A DNA stretch of 64,000 bases from Zygnema cylindricum (GCA_037447655.1 JBBHKE010002945.1:275960-339959), one strand, 5' to 3'; shown: positions 11,891 to 24,240, counted from the stretch's first letter. The notes: generated by a model not told the origin, from the letters alone. Numbers and translations: made by a program.

Positions 11891-12670
11891 AGTTATGGGC
11901 CCACCCTCTAAGGTGCCCATATTTAATGGATCAGACTTTTTTTATCGGGAAATTATGATGGAGGGTGAACTTTTTGAGAAGCACCTATGGGGCATAGTGT
12001 CCGAGCAAATTCGTTACCCACCTCCACTTGAGTTTGGAGGAACACGTTTTTCTAGCACCTCCGTGACAACAGCTGTTAAAACATCGGCCACCATCACGAA
12101 CGATCACGAGGAAGGGGAGGAAATAATCATGGAAGGAGAAAAATGAGGAGTTGCTTCTCAAGGGACTCCATTGTCAAGGACGATACCGGCAGCAGCACCA
12201 CCAGCAATGGTGAGAGGGAGTTAGACCGAACGGTCAAAATATGAAAAATGGAACTATGTGGACAAGGTGGCTAAGCTCTTAAGTCTCAAAAGTGTAGTGA
12301 AAGGTATTGCCATTCCCCTTATGCATGTTAGATCTTCCTCTCAAATTTGCGTATCTCTTATAAACAAATGTAAGAGTGGGTCATTGCAGCAGCAATAGCT
12401 GGCAGAAAATAAGATTCAACTTATACTTACAAGGGAGGAAGTATGAATGATTATTGTAATGATTTAGGAGCATTATTTGGAGAACTAGAGAGCGTACGTA
12501 ACTCATGGTCTGAAAGACAAAGAGTAAATACACTGATAATGAATCTTCTTGAAGAGTATGAGAATATCAATAATCGGTTGAAACATCTAGGTGATAGCAA
12601 TTAGAATTGGGAGGGTACAGTGGGCATGATTTAAGTGAAAGAGAGTACCATATAACTTAGGAGAGGAAGA
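11871..12670 (+). pseudogene. D gag
   Basis: From ATG 11895 the frame gives V-M-G-P-P-S-K-V-P then F-N-G-S-D-F-F-Y, the same front as E5 Gag, then about 60 residues including F-E-K-H-L-W-G-I-V before a stop at 12144-12146. Downstream blocks similar to the E5 UBN2-type capsid region (K-L-L-S-L-K, L-Q-Q-Q) can still be read through several stops and shifts. Compared with E5 the gene is clearly decayed. Confidence 0.65.
11891..11905 (+). other. Primer-binding site, half-tRNA iMet type (D)
   Basis: AGTTATGGGCCCACC differs from the E5 and X sites only at its first base. It is complementary to the anticodon region of initiator tRNA-Met. ATG at 11895 inside the site is in frame with gag (M-G-P-P-S). 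Confidence 0.75.
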
Positions 12671-15604
12671 CCTAGTGTTCAAGCATTGGCTGCATGGTCT
12701 GATTCGCGTAAGGGTGATGAGGAAAAGGGAAAGTATCCCTATCAAAACTTTGGAGGTAAAGGACAAGGAGGTGGCAGATTTGATCCACAAAGGAGAGGAG
12801 CTCCTCGAGGTGGATTATGTCACTTCTACAAGGAACCGGGACATTATATAGTAGATTGTGTTAAGCTTGCATATCTCAGATTAAAAGGTGGACAAGGTTC
12901 CTCAAAAGATGGAGGAAAGAAAAAGGCTTTTCTGACTCAAGTTCATGACGAGGAAGAAGATGGCGTAACCGAACCGGAGGAGGAGCTGGAGGAGCTTCTT
13001 CTTCAACCAAAAACCATTGAGAAACATGCAAACATTCAACGGAGACAAAATTGTGCTTTTGGAGGAAAGAGGGATCCACCTAAGGATGGGTGGATCATAG
13101 ACTCAGGGGCCTCAATGCATATGTGCAAGGATAACAGGAGGTTTACTAAGCTAAAAAAAATTCCAACATTTGAGATAAAGCATGGAGATGGTAGAGTAGA
13201 AACCTAAAGTCTTGTTGGTTTGGTTGATTTAAAAGTTATAGGTGATGGAAAGGCTTCAATTGTAACACTTTTATAGGTTCTTTACATTCCACAGCTTAGA
13301 AAGAATCTAGTCTCTACAGCTGTTCTAGATGAAAAAGAGTTCGAAACCGGAACTAAAAAATGAATCTTCACAGCAAGCTTGGATAATGAGGTTTATTTCA
13401 TAGCTGAAAACGGTAGTCAAGGAATAATCAGAATTGTACTTTGCAATGAAAAGGGTGTTCTCTACTCCTATGGATGTGATATCATGCTTTAGCACAAGAG
13501 GTTGGGGCGTGTGAATCAAGATAGATTAAAGAAAATGAAAAAAAGGGAAATAGTGGATGGAATTGAGTTTGGAGATGATGAGACCTCAGATGATTGTAGT
13601 GGATGTGTCCAAGGGAAGATTCATAACTTCCATTTCCAAAGGCATCCACATATATAAGAGAGAAAGTATTAGATCTAGATAACCCTGATGTTTGGGGACC
13701 ATCTAGGTATGCTTCACATGGGGGGAAAACATGGATGCTAACCATTACAGATGATTTGTCTCGATAACTAAGGTATATTTTCTTAGACATAAATTAGAGG
13801 TACTAAGATGTTTCAAAGAATTCAATGTATGGAGTGAAAAATTACATGAAACCTCAATAAAAGAGATAAGAAGTGATAATGGGAAAGAATACACCTCAAA
13901 GGAATTTGAAGAATATCTTAAAGAAGAAGGAATCCTTCTTGAGGAAACTGTTCCTTATAATCCGGAAAAAAATGGAGTAGTAGAAAGAGTGAATAGAAAT
14001 TTAGGAGATATGTCCAGAAGTATGTTAATTGATAAAAGAACAGGATTGTAGTTTTGGGCTGAGTTTATGAACTATGCTAATTTCATCAAAAATAGAGTTC
14101 TAACGTCAACAAATAAGGAGGAAACTCCGTATGAAAGGTGGACAAGAACAAAACCAGATTTGTCTAGTTTGAGAGTGTTCGGAAGTCAAGTCTACAGTAT
14201 AGATTGCGATAAACTAAATGGAAGTTAGAGGGAAGAGGAAAACCAAGATATCTTGTAAGATATGATGAGAGCACAAAAGGATATCGAGTGTATGATTTAA
14301 AAAAGAGAGATATCATTTTGGTAAAGCACATAGTGGTGATGAATGAAGTAAAATCTATTGATCCATTCAAATATAACAAAGACGTCAAAATTAGATTTGA
14401 ATTGGGTCATTATTCTGACTTTGACTTGAGAAATGAAGAGAAGGAAGACGCAGAGAAGGAAAAATCTGCACACCACAATACGAAGTGGAAATCGATGAGG
14501 AACTTGATCAAACATCGGAATTGGAAGATAGGGGAGATAAATATCTTTCTAAACGAAACCCGAGGATGCCTTCTATAGCGACGTCAAATTTTGAAGGAGG
14601 AAAAAGAAGTAGTAAACGGCTTCAAGAAAGACATGTAAATAACAAACTCACAAAGATGTCTCACCAGAAGAGCCTCAAACATACTTAGAGGTCATAAATA
14701 CCCTATAAAGTAGCCGGTGGATCACTGCCATCAATGAAGGAATGGCCTCTATTATGGAAGACAATACATGTGAGTTGGTAGATTGTCCACCGGACAAAAA
14801 ATGGATTGGATGTAACTAGGTTTTTAAGCTTAAACTAAACCAAGATAATACCATTGAAAGTTATAACGCTAGGTTGGGTTCTAAATATTATACTTAGAAA
14901 GAAGGAATAGACTATGAAGAAACCTTTCCACCCGTAGTAAGATTCCATTCTGTCAGAATCCTCTTAAGTTTAGCCGCAGCAGAAGATATGAAAATACACC
15001 AAATTGATAGTAAAACCGCCTTCTTACACGGAGAGTTTGAAGAAAAAATCTACATGAGGCAACAAGAAGGATTCGTGGAAAGTGGAGAATAAAGTAAGGT
15101 GTGCAAATTGATATAATCACTTTATGGCCTTAAGCAAGCTCGAAGACAATGGAACATAAAATTGGACAAATTTTTGACAAATTTGGGATACATTAGAATA
15201 AGTTCAGATCACTCCATATATATATTTGAGGATGAAAATAGAATGATATTTATTGCTATTTATGTTGATGATTTGTTAGTCTTAAGCAAGTCCTTAGATA
15301 AAATTAACAAACTCAAACAGGATCTGAGAAGTCGGTTTGACATGAAAGATCTCGGCGAAGCAAAATACATTTTTGGGATTCAAATGGAGAGGGATAGAGG
15401 GAATAAAATTATAAGACTCACTCAGAAATAAGCTATCAGTAATATGCCAAAAAAAATTCAGATGGAGAAAGCAAATGGGTGTACCAATCCCATGGATCTA
15501 AAGAAAGTATCAGAGGGTAGTGAAGAGGGAGGGATGTTGACTTTGAATGATGAGATGGATGAGGAAGGAAAAAAAGTTTATAGAAGGAATTCCTTATCGA
15601 CCAA
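12671..15604 (+). pseudogene. D pol: knuckle, protease, integrase, reverse transcriptase
   Basis: The frame at 12686-13206 has a knuckle C-H-F-Y...G-H-Y...C in which the second Cys is Tyr, then protease W-I-I-D-S-G-A-S-M-H-M-C with an intact D-S-G. Integrase pieces follow: H-K-R-L-G, a C-x2-C zinc pair near 13597, S-D-N-G near 13876, and N-P-E near 13960. The reverse transcriptase includes G-C-N, an A-A-A-E-D-M-K block and an intact Y-V-D-D near 15270. The frame at 15162-15431 is the longest clean RT piece. At least ten stops or frameshifts occur. The region ends at 15604, where E3 was inserted. Confidence 0.75.
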
Positions 15605-16641
15605 TGCAACTCTGAGACCCTCCATAGGACCTCAAAGTAGGCAGCTCACACGAAGCCTCTAGGATAACCCTGACCCCTTTGTATTTCAGCACGAATAACT
15701 GCCAACCTGGCAAACAAAAACTCTGACCACCTTCACCCATGTGAAGGCAAGACTCCCTTGAATTGATAACAAAAAGAATCTTTGAATTTGCTCCGCTGAG
15801 CAATAAGTTATGAAGGGTCAAAGTTGACCATTTGTACAAAAGCTCTCTGGGAGAGAGGGTCCAATCTATCAAATTTTTCTAATTCCTATCTCTCTCTAAA
15901 ACTCTACCTACTAAAGAAAGACACCAATCATAATAGTGTATCGTACATAAAGGTATAGGTGTCGGTGTACTTTTTGTACGGCCATTGTATAACATGGCCA
16001 ACAAGTCGACACATGTCATTTTTGGAATTGTTCCTAGAATTTCCGTGGATGCTGTAATCCAATGTGATTATGCCACGTGGCGATTGATGTGACATCGACC
16101 GCAAACCGTCGAAAACCCATTCCGCGATCTCGGCATGCTTAATGGCCGTCCGATTAAGCCGGATTACAATCGTGGTCGTCATAAATACTTGCGCACTATT
16201 TGTTTCGCCTTCGAAACAAAATGCGTGGTATATGTTTCAGATGTGCCGTACGCCGTACATTACAAAATGTATCTATATCTAAATATCATGTTGAATGAAG
16301 ATAGCCGACGTGTTAACATTTAATAACTATGAAACCCTATATGATATATCTCTGGTTTAGACTAGTTGGCTAAGGCTACCGGCTACCGACTACTTTGACG
16401 GACGGCATGTATCAAGTTCAAATCTTCGGCCCGTCAAGTTTATTTTGAAAAAAAATCTACTAACCTAATACTTTTCATTGTTGGGATAGCATTGGCGGCC
16501 ATGGCTCAATCTCCCTCTCCAACTTTCAGTGACTACGACAAGTGTGGGAGCTGGAGAGAGGAGATAGAGGCAGACTGCCTCTGCTTCTTTTCTGCATTTT
16601 ACAAAACCTGTAAAATACTAAAATAACCTTTAATTTCTACG
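15605..16641 (-). repeat. E3 left LTR, minus orientation (1,037 bp)
   Basis: On the plus strand it starts TGCAACTCTGAGACC and ends TTTCTACG (expected TTTCTACA), followed by the reversed polypurine tract CTCCCCTTATTTTC. It carries a W-box pair GGTCAAAGTTGACC (15816-15829), leader stem CTTCAC-CCAT-GTGAAG (15731-15746), G-box (16072-16081) and the tRNA-like module on the plus strand (16354-16438). Confidence 0.8.
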
Positions 16642-19407
16642 CTCCCCTTATTTTCTAGTCACTCTTTATTTTAAGACCACACAACTCCGGCAGAAAATTA
16701 GTTTAGGGGAAGGAACTGGTTTGGTCATCTTAGCTGCTACCATTTCACTATCTCGTTTATACTCCAAACTGATTATCTTGTTTTCTACTTTCTCCCTAAC
16801 AAAGCTAAGTTTAATCTCCATGTGTTTGAATTTAAAGTGATGTTTAGGATTGGCAGAAATGGCAATGGCAGCCTGATTATCACAAAACACTTTTTGGACA
16901 CTACTCTTAAAATGACCAAGCTCACCAAGCAAAGACTTGACCCACATTAAATCTTTTACAGTAGAGCAAGAAGCCATGTACTAAGCCTCCATGGTGGACA
17001 GAGCAATGACTTTTTGCTGCTTGCTGCTCTAGCAGTAAGCCCCATCACCCACATATAATACATATCCAGATGTGCATCTCCTCATAGGAGCATCCCCATA
17101 GTAAGCCCCATCACCCACATATAATACATATCCAGATGTGCATCTCCTCATAGGAGCATCCCCATAGCTGGCATCACTCCAAGTGGTGATGTCAGTATTG
17201 TTCTCACCCAAATGCAACCATAGATCCCTAGTCCCTATGAGATATCTAAGGACTCTCTTAGCTGCCTCCTGATCTTTGTTAGTGGGAGCATTAAGACTCC
17301 TACTTAGTACTCCTACAGCTGCGGCTATGTCCGGACGGGTACAATTCATGAAATATATTAGGCTGCCCACTACTTGTCTATAAGGGACAGTCTGCAAAAA
17401 ATATTTAAACTTCCGGGCCTACCTCATCATCTAAGATTATAAATCCCTCTTTCTCACTCCCCTCACTTCCATTCTTTAATTCCATAATAGTGGTACAACT
17501 ATTAGCCTTGTCCATTTGGAATTTTTCTAACATGTTTTCAATGGCCCCTTTTTGAGTTAATCTTATTATCTTTCTATCTCTGTCTCTCTCTACCTGAATT
17601 CCCAAAATATAACTTGCTTCTCCCGTATCCTTCATCTCAAATCTTCCTTTTAAATCATTTTTCGTCTTCTTTATTTTATCTATAGATTTACTTATAACAA
17701 GCAAATCATCAACATAAATTGCAATATAAATAATTCCTTCCTTATCTTCAAACAAATAAATTGAGTGATTTGAGCTGATCCGAATATATCCCAAACCTGT
17801 AAGAAACTCATCGAGCTTTTTTTTCCATTGTTGGGGTGCCTGTTTCAGCCCATATAAATATTTGATCAATCAGCATACCTTGCTTTCCTCCCCTTGCTCC
17901 ACAAACCGTTCGGGCTGTCGCATAAAAGTTTCCTCTTCCAACTCTCCATGTAGGAAGGCCGTCTTGATGTCCATTTGATGCAGTTCCATGTCTTCTGCTG
18001 CCACCATAGTGAGAAGTATCTTAACCGAAGGAAACCGGACGACCGGAACAAAAGTCTCCTCGTAGTCAATTCCCTCTTTCTGGTTAAATCCCTTCGCCAC
18101 TAACCGAGCCTTGTAGCGCTCAATAGTGTTATCCGGTTTGAGTTTCAGCTTAAATACCCACTTACACCCAATTGGCTTACTATCAAGAGGACAATTCATC
18201 AATTCCCATGTATCGGCAGCCATAATTGAGGCCATCTCCTCATTATTGGCTGTCTTCCACCAGTTTCTTTTAGGCCAAGTCATTGCCTCATTATAAGTTT
18301 GAGGTTCATCGGGGTGAGACAGTTTGGTTACCTTATTGTTAACTTGCCTCTCTTGCAGTCTTTTGCTGCTTCTTCTTCCTCCCTCAAACTCGGTTGCCGG
18401 AATAGATGGCTCTCTTGGATTCTTCCGAACTAGTTCTACTTCTCCCCTATCGCTTGATTCCGGGTCGATTTCCACCACGTCTTCCGCTTCGGTTGGAGTT
18501 AATACCAGGGGTCCCACATTTGGGTCCTTCTCGATCTGATCCATACCTACAAGATCATCATCTTCTACAAATCATGGATAGTTAGGAAGCTCAAAGTCAT
18601 CGGAATTTTCTGACTCAAATCTGATTTTGACTGCCTTTGTATGCTTAAAGGGATCTATAGATTTTCCTTCATCCATAACTACTAGATGCTTCACTAGGAT
18701 AATATCCTCTCTTTTGAGATCATAGACTCTGTATCTTTTTACATCTTTATCATATTCTACTAGATATCGTGGTTTTCCTTTTGGGTCTAATTTCTAGTTT
18801 GACCAATCTGTGTTTAAACTGAACACTTGACTACCGAAAAACCTTTAAGTGTGAAACATCAGGTTTTCGACCTTTCCATCTCTCATAAGGTGTTTGGCCT
18901 TTTCCTACTGAAGTAATAACTCTATTCTTGAGATAATTTGCACAGTTCATTGCTTTGGCCCAAAACTTCTTTTTTATCTTTTTATCTAACAGTATACTCC
19001 TAGCATTATCACTCAGTGTTCTATTTAATCTTTCAGCTACACCATTGTGCTCAGGATTTTTATGAATTATCTTTTGGTGTTGCACTCTATCTTCTCTCAG
19101 AAAATCCTCAAAATGATTAGAGGTATACTCTCCACCATTGTCACTCCTTACTCTCCTGATTGAGGTTTTATGGAGTTTTTCACTCCATGCTTTATATTGT
19201 TTAAAACATTCATGAGCCTCTGACTTGTTTTTCAAAAAATACACCGTGGAATAGCGAGACCAATCATCGGTGATATTCATCATAATTCTATTCCCCCCGG
19301 GTGATTGAACTTTGGCCCGGCCCTAAATATCTGTGTATACTAAATCTAAAATCTTTTCTCCCTTAGAGGTGGCACTTTTTGGGAAGGGTAACGTGCGTGC
19401 TTTACAT
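16642..19407 (-). pseudogene. E3 pol on minus strand: integrase, RT, RNase H
   Basis: Read from 19407 down. An integrase core (19283-18831) has T-D-D-W-S-R-Y, R-S-D-N-G-G-E-Y and N-P-E-H-N-G-V-A-E-R. Next comes the inter-domain region ending K-P-I-G-C-K-W-V-F (18544-17870). The RT (17869-17405) has intact Y-V-D-D. The RNase H (17397-16666) has C-T-R-P-D, S-D-A-S-Y-G-D and D-N-Q-A-A. The RT and integrase cores are well preserved, but stops separate the blocks and gag and protease are absent. A 66-bp in-frame duplication sits in RNase H. It is most like element X. Confidence 0.8.
17035..17166 (-). repeat. 66-bp in-frame tandem duplication in E3 RNase H
   Basis: Units 17035-17100 and 17101-17166 are essentially identical. 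The protein repeats 22 residues (Y-G-D-A-P-M-R-R-C-T-S-G-Y...). It duplicates the stretch following the S-D-A-S motif and would disrupt the RNase H fold. Confidence 0.9.
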
Positions 19408-20433
19408 TGTAGAAATTAAAGGCTATTTTAGTATTTTCTAAGTTTTGTAAAATGCAGAAAAGAAAACAGAGGCAGTCTGCCTCTAACTCCTCTCTCCAAC
19501 TCCCACACTTGTCCCAGTCACTCAAAGTTGGAGAGGGAGATAGAGCCATGGCCGCCTATGCTATCCCAACAGGGACAGATATTAGTGTGGTTGATATTAC
19601 CAAAATGAACTTGGCGAACCCAAGGTTTGAACCTGGTACCTGCCGTCCGCCAAGGTAGCCGGTAGTCATAGCCAACTAGTCTAAACCACATATATATGAT
19701 ATAGGGATTGATAGTTATTTAAATGTTAACACGTAGGCTATTTTCATTCAACGGGATATTTAGATATAGATACATTTTGTAATGTACGGCGACGAAACAT
19801 CCGAAACGGATAGCACGCATTTTGTTTCGAAGGGGAAACAAATAATGCGCAAGTATTTATGATGGCCACGATTGTAATCCGACTTAATCGGACGCCCACG
19901 AAGCATGCGGATCGCGGAATGGGTTTTCGGCGGCTTGCGGTCGATGTCACATCAATCGCCACGTGGCACAATCACATTGGATTACGGCATCTACGCAGAT
20001 TCCATGAACAAATCCAAAAATGACATGTGTCGACTTGTTGGCCATGTAGTACAATGGCCGTACGGAAAGTACACGGACACCTGTACCTTTATGTACGATA
20101 CACTATTATAATTGGTGCCGTACTTCAGTAGATAGAGTTTTAGAGAGAGATAGGACTTAGAAAAATTTGATAGATTGGACCTTCTCTCCTTGAGAGCTTT
20201 TGTACAAATGGTCAACTTTGACCCTTCATAACTTACTGCTTAGGGGAGCAAATTCAGAGATTCTTTCTGCTATCAACTCAGGGGAGTCTTGCCTTCACAG
20301 AGGTGAAGATTTTTAGAATATTTGTTTGCCAGAATGGCAGCTATTCGTGCTGAGACACGAAGGGGTCAGGGTTATCCTAGAGGCTTCGTGTGAGCTGCCT
20401 ACTTTGAGGTCCTATGGAGGTCTCAGAGTTGCA
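19408..20433 (+). repeat. E3 right LTR, plus orientation (1,026 bp)
   Basis: Starts TGTAGAAATTAAAGG and ends CAGAGTTGCA, with a degraded half-tRNA primer site (AGTTATAAGTCCACCA) after it. It contains the antisense tRNA-like module (19610-19687), G-box (19958-19967), W-box pair GGTCAACTTTGACC (20210-20223) and stem CTTCAC-AGAG-GTGAAG (20293-20308). Its orientation is opposite to the left LTR. Confidence 0.8.
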
Positions 20434-20449
20434 AGTTATAAGTCCACCA

Positions 20450-21061
20450 CGCTTTTGTAGGCAGTTTAATTTATTTTATGAATTGTACACGTCCTGACAT
20501 AGCTGCGGCTGTAGGTGTTCTCAGTAGAAGTCTAAATGAACCTAGAAGGAGAGAATGGGAAGCAGCCAAAAGAGTGATGATATATTAGGTGGGAACAAGG
20601 AAATCATGGTTACATTTGGGAGGGGAGCACACTGACATCACCACTTGGAGTGATGCTAGTTATGGGGATGTGCCTTTGAGACGATGTACAACTGGATATG
20701 TGTTGCAAATTCGATGTGGTGCATTCTGTTGGAGTAGTAAACAACACAAAGTAGTTGCTTAGTCCATTATGGAGGCTGAATACATGTCTTCATGTGCTGC
20801 CACTAAAGAATTAATGTGGATAAAATCTCTACTCAAAGAACTTGGGTTCATGAAAACATGGACTCAAAATGTCTTTTGTGATAATCAAGCTGCTATCTCT
20901 ATCGCAGCTAATCAAAACACCATTTCAAAGCGAAACATATGGATATAAGCCTAAGCTTTGTCAAAGAAAAGGTTGGGAATAAAATAACTAAATTGGTCCA
21001 TAAAAGTGATCAGGAGATGATTGCGGACATGATGACAAATCTGGTGCCTTCTCCTAAGTAA
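20450..21061 (+). pseudogene. D pol, RNase H end
   Basis: Continues D's frame after E3: G-S-L-I-Y-F-M-N-C-T-R-P-D, A-A-A-V-G-V-L-S-R-S-L, S-D-A-S-Y-G-D, E-A-E-Y-M and C-D-N-Q-A-A, the normal RNase H motifs of copia. Stops occur at about 20586 and 20760, and a shift follows near 20920. It ends shortly before the polypurine tract. Confidence 0.75.
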
Positions 21062-21111
21062 AAATTTTGCAGAGAAAATTGTGGACTTAAATTACAAGTT
21101 AACTAAAAATT

Positions 21112-21119
21112 AAGGGGAG
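21112..21119 (+). other. D polypurine tract
   Basis: AAGGGGAG lies directly before the TG of the 3' LTR, the position of the plus-strand primer. The same octamer precedes the 3' LTR of element X at 60202-60209. Confidence 0.8.
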
Positions 21120-22045
21120 TGTAGAAAAAATGTAATTATTATTCAATTCTTAATTTAGACTCTAGAGTGAAGAGAGAGAGAGAGAGAGTTACCATGGCTG
21201 ACTTCATAGTCACAAAAAAACAGGTAGACAGGCAAAAAGAAACAAGCAGACAGGCAGACAAATAGATAGATTGCCAAAATGTTGGCCTAACAGGATTTGA
21301 ACCTTGATCTGCATATAACTATGTAGACGTATGCCTAAACCATTAAAGCGTTAACAAAACGATACACGTATATGGTTCGGTAATCACTTAAAGTGTTATG
21401 CAAAACGTCACTTTCACATAAATAGACCAAAATTGACGAAACGTCATCTATGGTCAAACGATGCTCGCGGACGCGAATCTAACCGTGTAAAATACATTAT
21501 CGGACAAGAGTCGTCGCCCCTGCCAAAATCGAATGAATATTTGGCTGCTATCAAACATAGCGGCGCGCTTTGCCACGTGGCGCCACATCATTGGACGCCA
21601 AAAAGGATGGGAGGAGGAACGATGGCTCCCAAGTTGACAAGTGTCAACTAGAAGGCCGTGTTGTACAATGGCCGTACAAAAAGTACAATCGGCCATTGTA
21701 CCTTCTTGTACTATACACTCTTTTGATTGACCTAGGTAAGAGTAGAAGGTAGTTGTGAGTAGGAGTTAAGGGACTTAGCGTGTTGGAGGCGCCTCTCTGC
21801 AGGTGACCTTTTGGATTGATAAGCCATCTTTGGCCAGCCATAACTTACTGTTCAGAGGAGCAAATTCAGAGATTCTTTTTGCGTTTGACTCAGGGGAGTC
21901 TTCTCCTCACACGGGTGAGGGTGGTCACAATTTTTGTGTGCCTAGACGGCACCTATTTAGTGAGAAAGTGGAAGGGTAAAATATTATCCTAGAGGCTTTC
22001 CATAGGCTGCTCATTGTGTGGGATAATGGAGACCACATAATTTTA
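21120..22045 (+). repeat. D 3' LTR (926 bp)
   Basis: Starts TGTAGAAAAAATG and ends ATTTTA. It has an antisense tRNA-like module (21281-21356) with B-box-like GGTTCAAATCC on the minus strand (21293-21303) and an A-box-like stretch (21332-21346). Also present are a G-box GCCACGTGGC (21572-21581), an 11-bp perfect inverted repeat GTACAATGGCC/GGCCATTGTAC (21663-21673, 21691-21701), and leader stems GACTCAGGGGAGTC (21887-21900) and CCTCAC-ACGG-GTGAGG (21905-21920). Confidence 0.85.
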
Positions 22046-24240
22046 GATATGAATTCTGCAGCGTATGTGAGAAACAAGCTAGAAACAAGAGCAGTAAATG
22101 ATAAAACTCCCTACGAAATGTAATCAGGACAAAAACTAGATGTAAGTCACTTCAAAGTTATTGGAAGTAAGATATTCATTCTAGATAATGATCCTCAGAA
22201 ATGGAAATTAGAGCCAAAAGGCATACCACGGATATTTCTAGGATATGATGATCATCCCAAGGGTTTTAAAGTATATGACATTAATAGAAATAAAGTCGTA
22301 GTAGGCAAAAACATCATAGTGAAGGATGAGGGAAAAGGAGTAGATATATTTAGTCACGGTACAGATGAAAAGAAAGATCGAAGTGTTGATTATATCTTTT
22401 AAGTGAAAGATCCTATGTTTTTCAGAAAAAAATATAGAAAATGCATCTACATCAACTCAAAGTGACTTGCAATCATCTCCTTCACCTGAAACAGGAAGTG
22501 TTATGCCTAAAAGAGTTGCAAACTCTCCTCTACCTCAAGCCAAAACTAAATCACAAGAAGAATCACATGTATCGAGGAGGAGGACCCAACCATCTATACC
22601 AGCAACAAAATTTCTAGTTGGGGTTAGGCAAAATGCACGACTCAATGGAAAAAATGCAGGCTTTGCTCACTTTGCACACACAAAAGAGCCTCTAACGTTG
22701 ACGGAAGCTTTTTCGAGTAACGAAAGGGAACACTGGGTGGATGAAGTCAATGAAGAAATGAAGTCCATCATGGAGGCCTAAACATGGGATCTGGTGAAAC
22801 TTCCTTTAGGAAGAAAAGCTATTGGAATTAACTGGGTGTTTAAATTAAAATTGAACCCAGATGATACCATAGACAAGTATAAAGCTCGTTTGGTTGCTAA
22901 GGGATATAATCAAAACAAGGGGATAGATTATAATAAAAACTTTTTCACTAGTTGTAAGGTTCCCATCTTTCTACATTTTACTTACATTAGCTGCCATAGA
23001 GGATTTTGACATCCACTAAATGGATGTCAAAACAGCGTTTTGTATTGTGTCTTAGATGAGGTCATTTATATGAAGCAGTTAGAGGGTTATGAGGAAGCAG
23101 GAAAAGAAAATCTTGAGTGCACACTTTTAAAATCTTTGTATGGCCTAAAATAGGCCCCTAGGCAATGGAACCGAAAGTTAGATGAGTTCTTGACAGGATT
23201 AGGATTTACTAGAATTAGTTCAGATCATTCAATATATGTGATGTGTGGTGATAATCCTGATGTGGTGATATTCATTGCTGTGTATGTTGATAATTTGCTG
23301 CTAATTAGTAAGAACAAAGGATGAATTGTTAGAGTAAAACACGCTCTTAATTCAAAATTTGAAATGAAAGATTTGGGTGAGGCTAAATACATTTTTGGAA
23401 TACAAGTTGAAAGAGATGGAGAAAAGAAAATCATTAGTCTAACTCAAAAAGAAACGATAGAAAACATGTTGGAAAGATTTGGCTTGGCTGATGCCAAAGG
23501 TTGTGCTACTCCTTTGGAGTATAAGCAAAAACTTGAACGAATGGAGCATGAGTTTGAAGTCATAATAGATGAGGAACTCAGTGCAGAAGAGCAAAAAATT
23601 ATTTCCCAAGTACCTTACAAAAAAGTAGTAGGAAATCTGATTTACTTCATGAATTGCACTAGACTCGATATAGCTACAGCTGTTGGTGTGTTGAACAGAA
23701 GTCTACAAAATCCACAAAAGAGAGATTGGGAGGCAGCAAAAAAGGTCTTAAGATATCTTGTTGTGACTAGAAATCTTTGGCTTAATTTGGGAGGGGACAA
23801 GGTTAGCATCAATACTTCGAGTGATGATAGCTATGGTGATGTGCCTAGCAGGAAGTCTACAACTGAGTATGTCATTCACATTGGAAGTGGAACTTATAGT
23901 TGGAGTAGTAAGCTTCAAAAAGTCACGGCACAATCAACTGTGGAAGCCGAATACATGGTTGCGAGCGCAGCCTTAAAAGAGTTGCTTTGGATTAAGGCAT
24001 TTCTTCAAAAATTGGGGTTTACACAACACGGAACACAAATAATGTGGTGCAACAATCAAGCAGCCATTTCTGTGGCAAAAAATCCAAGTCACCATTTTAA
24101 GAGGCGTATGGACATTCGGCTACATTTGGTACGAGAAAAAGTATTTGCAAGAATGGTGAAACTTTGTTATTTGCCTGATGAGAAAATGGTTGCAGAGATG
24201 TTGACAAAAGCCCTTCCATCTCCTAAGTAGGAGTACAGCA
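22046..24240 (+). pseudogene. E2 pol: integrase C-terminus, RT, RNase H
   Basis: Resumes the integrase cut at 10985: Y-V-R-N-K-L, then the G-S-K-I-F-I-L-D and G-Y-D-D block. After a linker, RT starts near 22794 (N-W-V-F-K-L-K-L-N-P-D, Y-K-A-R-L-V-A-K-G-Y). Stops interrupt at 22404, 22781, 23009 and 23154. The Y-V-D-D box reads Y-V-D-N near 23285, a change in a catalytic Asp. From 23364 to 24230 a 288-residue frame holds the RT end and a complete RNase H with C-T-R, S-S-D-D-S-Y-G-D, A-E-Y-M and C-N-N-Q-A-A, where the usual C-D-N is C-N-N. Confidence 0.8.

Larger units (their letters stand above)
15605..20449. mobile_element. Copia element E3, head-to-head LTR arrangement
   Basis: Left to right: an LTR in minus orientation (15605-16641), its polypurine tract and internal pol on the minus strand (16642-19407), then abruptly an LTR in plus orientation (19408-20433) with about 16 bp of plus-orientation primer site (20434-20449). 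A normal element has both LTRs in the same direction. The minus pol stops at the integrase zinc region with no gag or protease. The two LTRs are the same family. It lies in D's RNase H. See findings for auto-integration as an explanation. Confidence 0.65.
10986..22045 (+). mobile_element. Copia retrotransposon D, nested in E2 integrase
   Basis: 5' LTR 10986-11890, primer site 11891, gag, pol to about 15604, pol again from about 20450, polypurine tract 21112-21119, 3' LTR 21120-22045. The flanks GCTAT (10981-10985) and GATAT (22046-22050) are a 5-bp target duplication with one change. Element E3 interrupts it at the start of the RNase H region, between I-P-Y-R and G-S-L-I-Y-F-M-N. The gag-pol frame is riddled with stops, so the element is dead. 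Confidence 0.8.

Noticed and set aside
21281-21356. A genuine tRNA gene on the minus strand
   Set aside because: The arms pair only partly and the module recurs inside LTRs; it is tRNA-like, not a supported tRNA gene.
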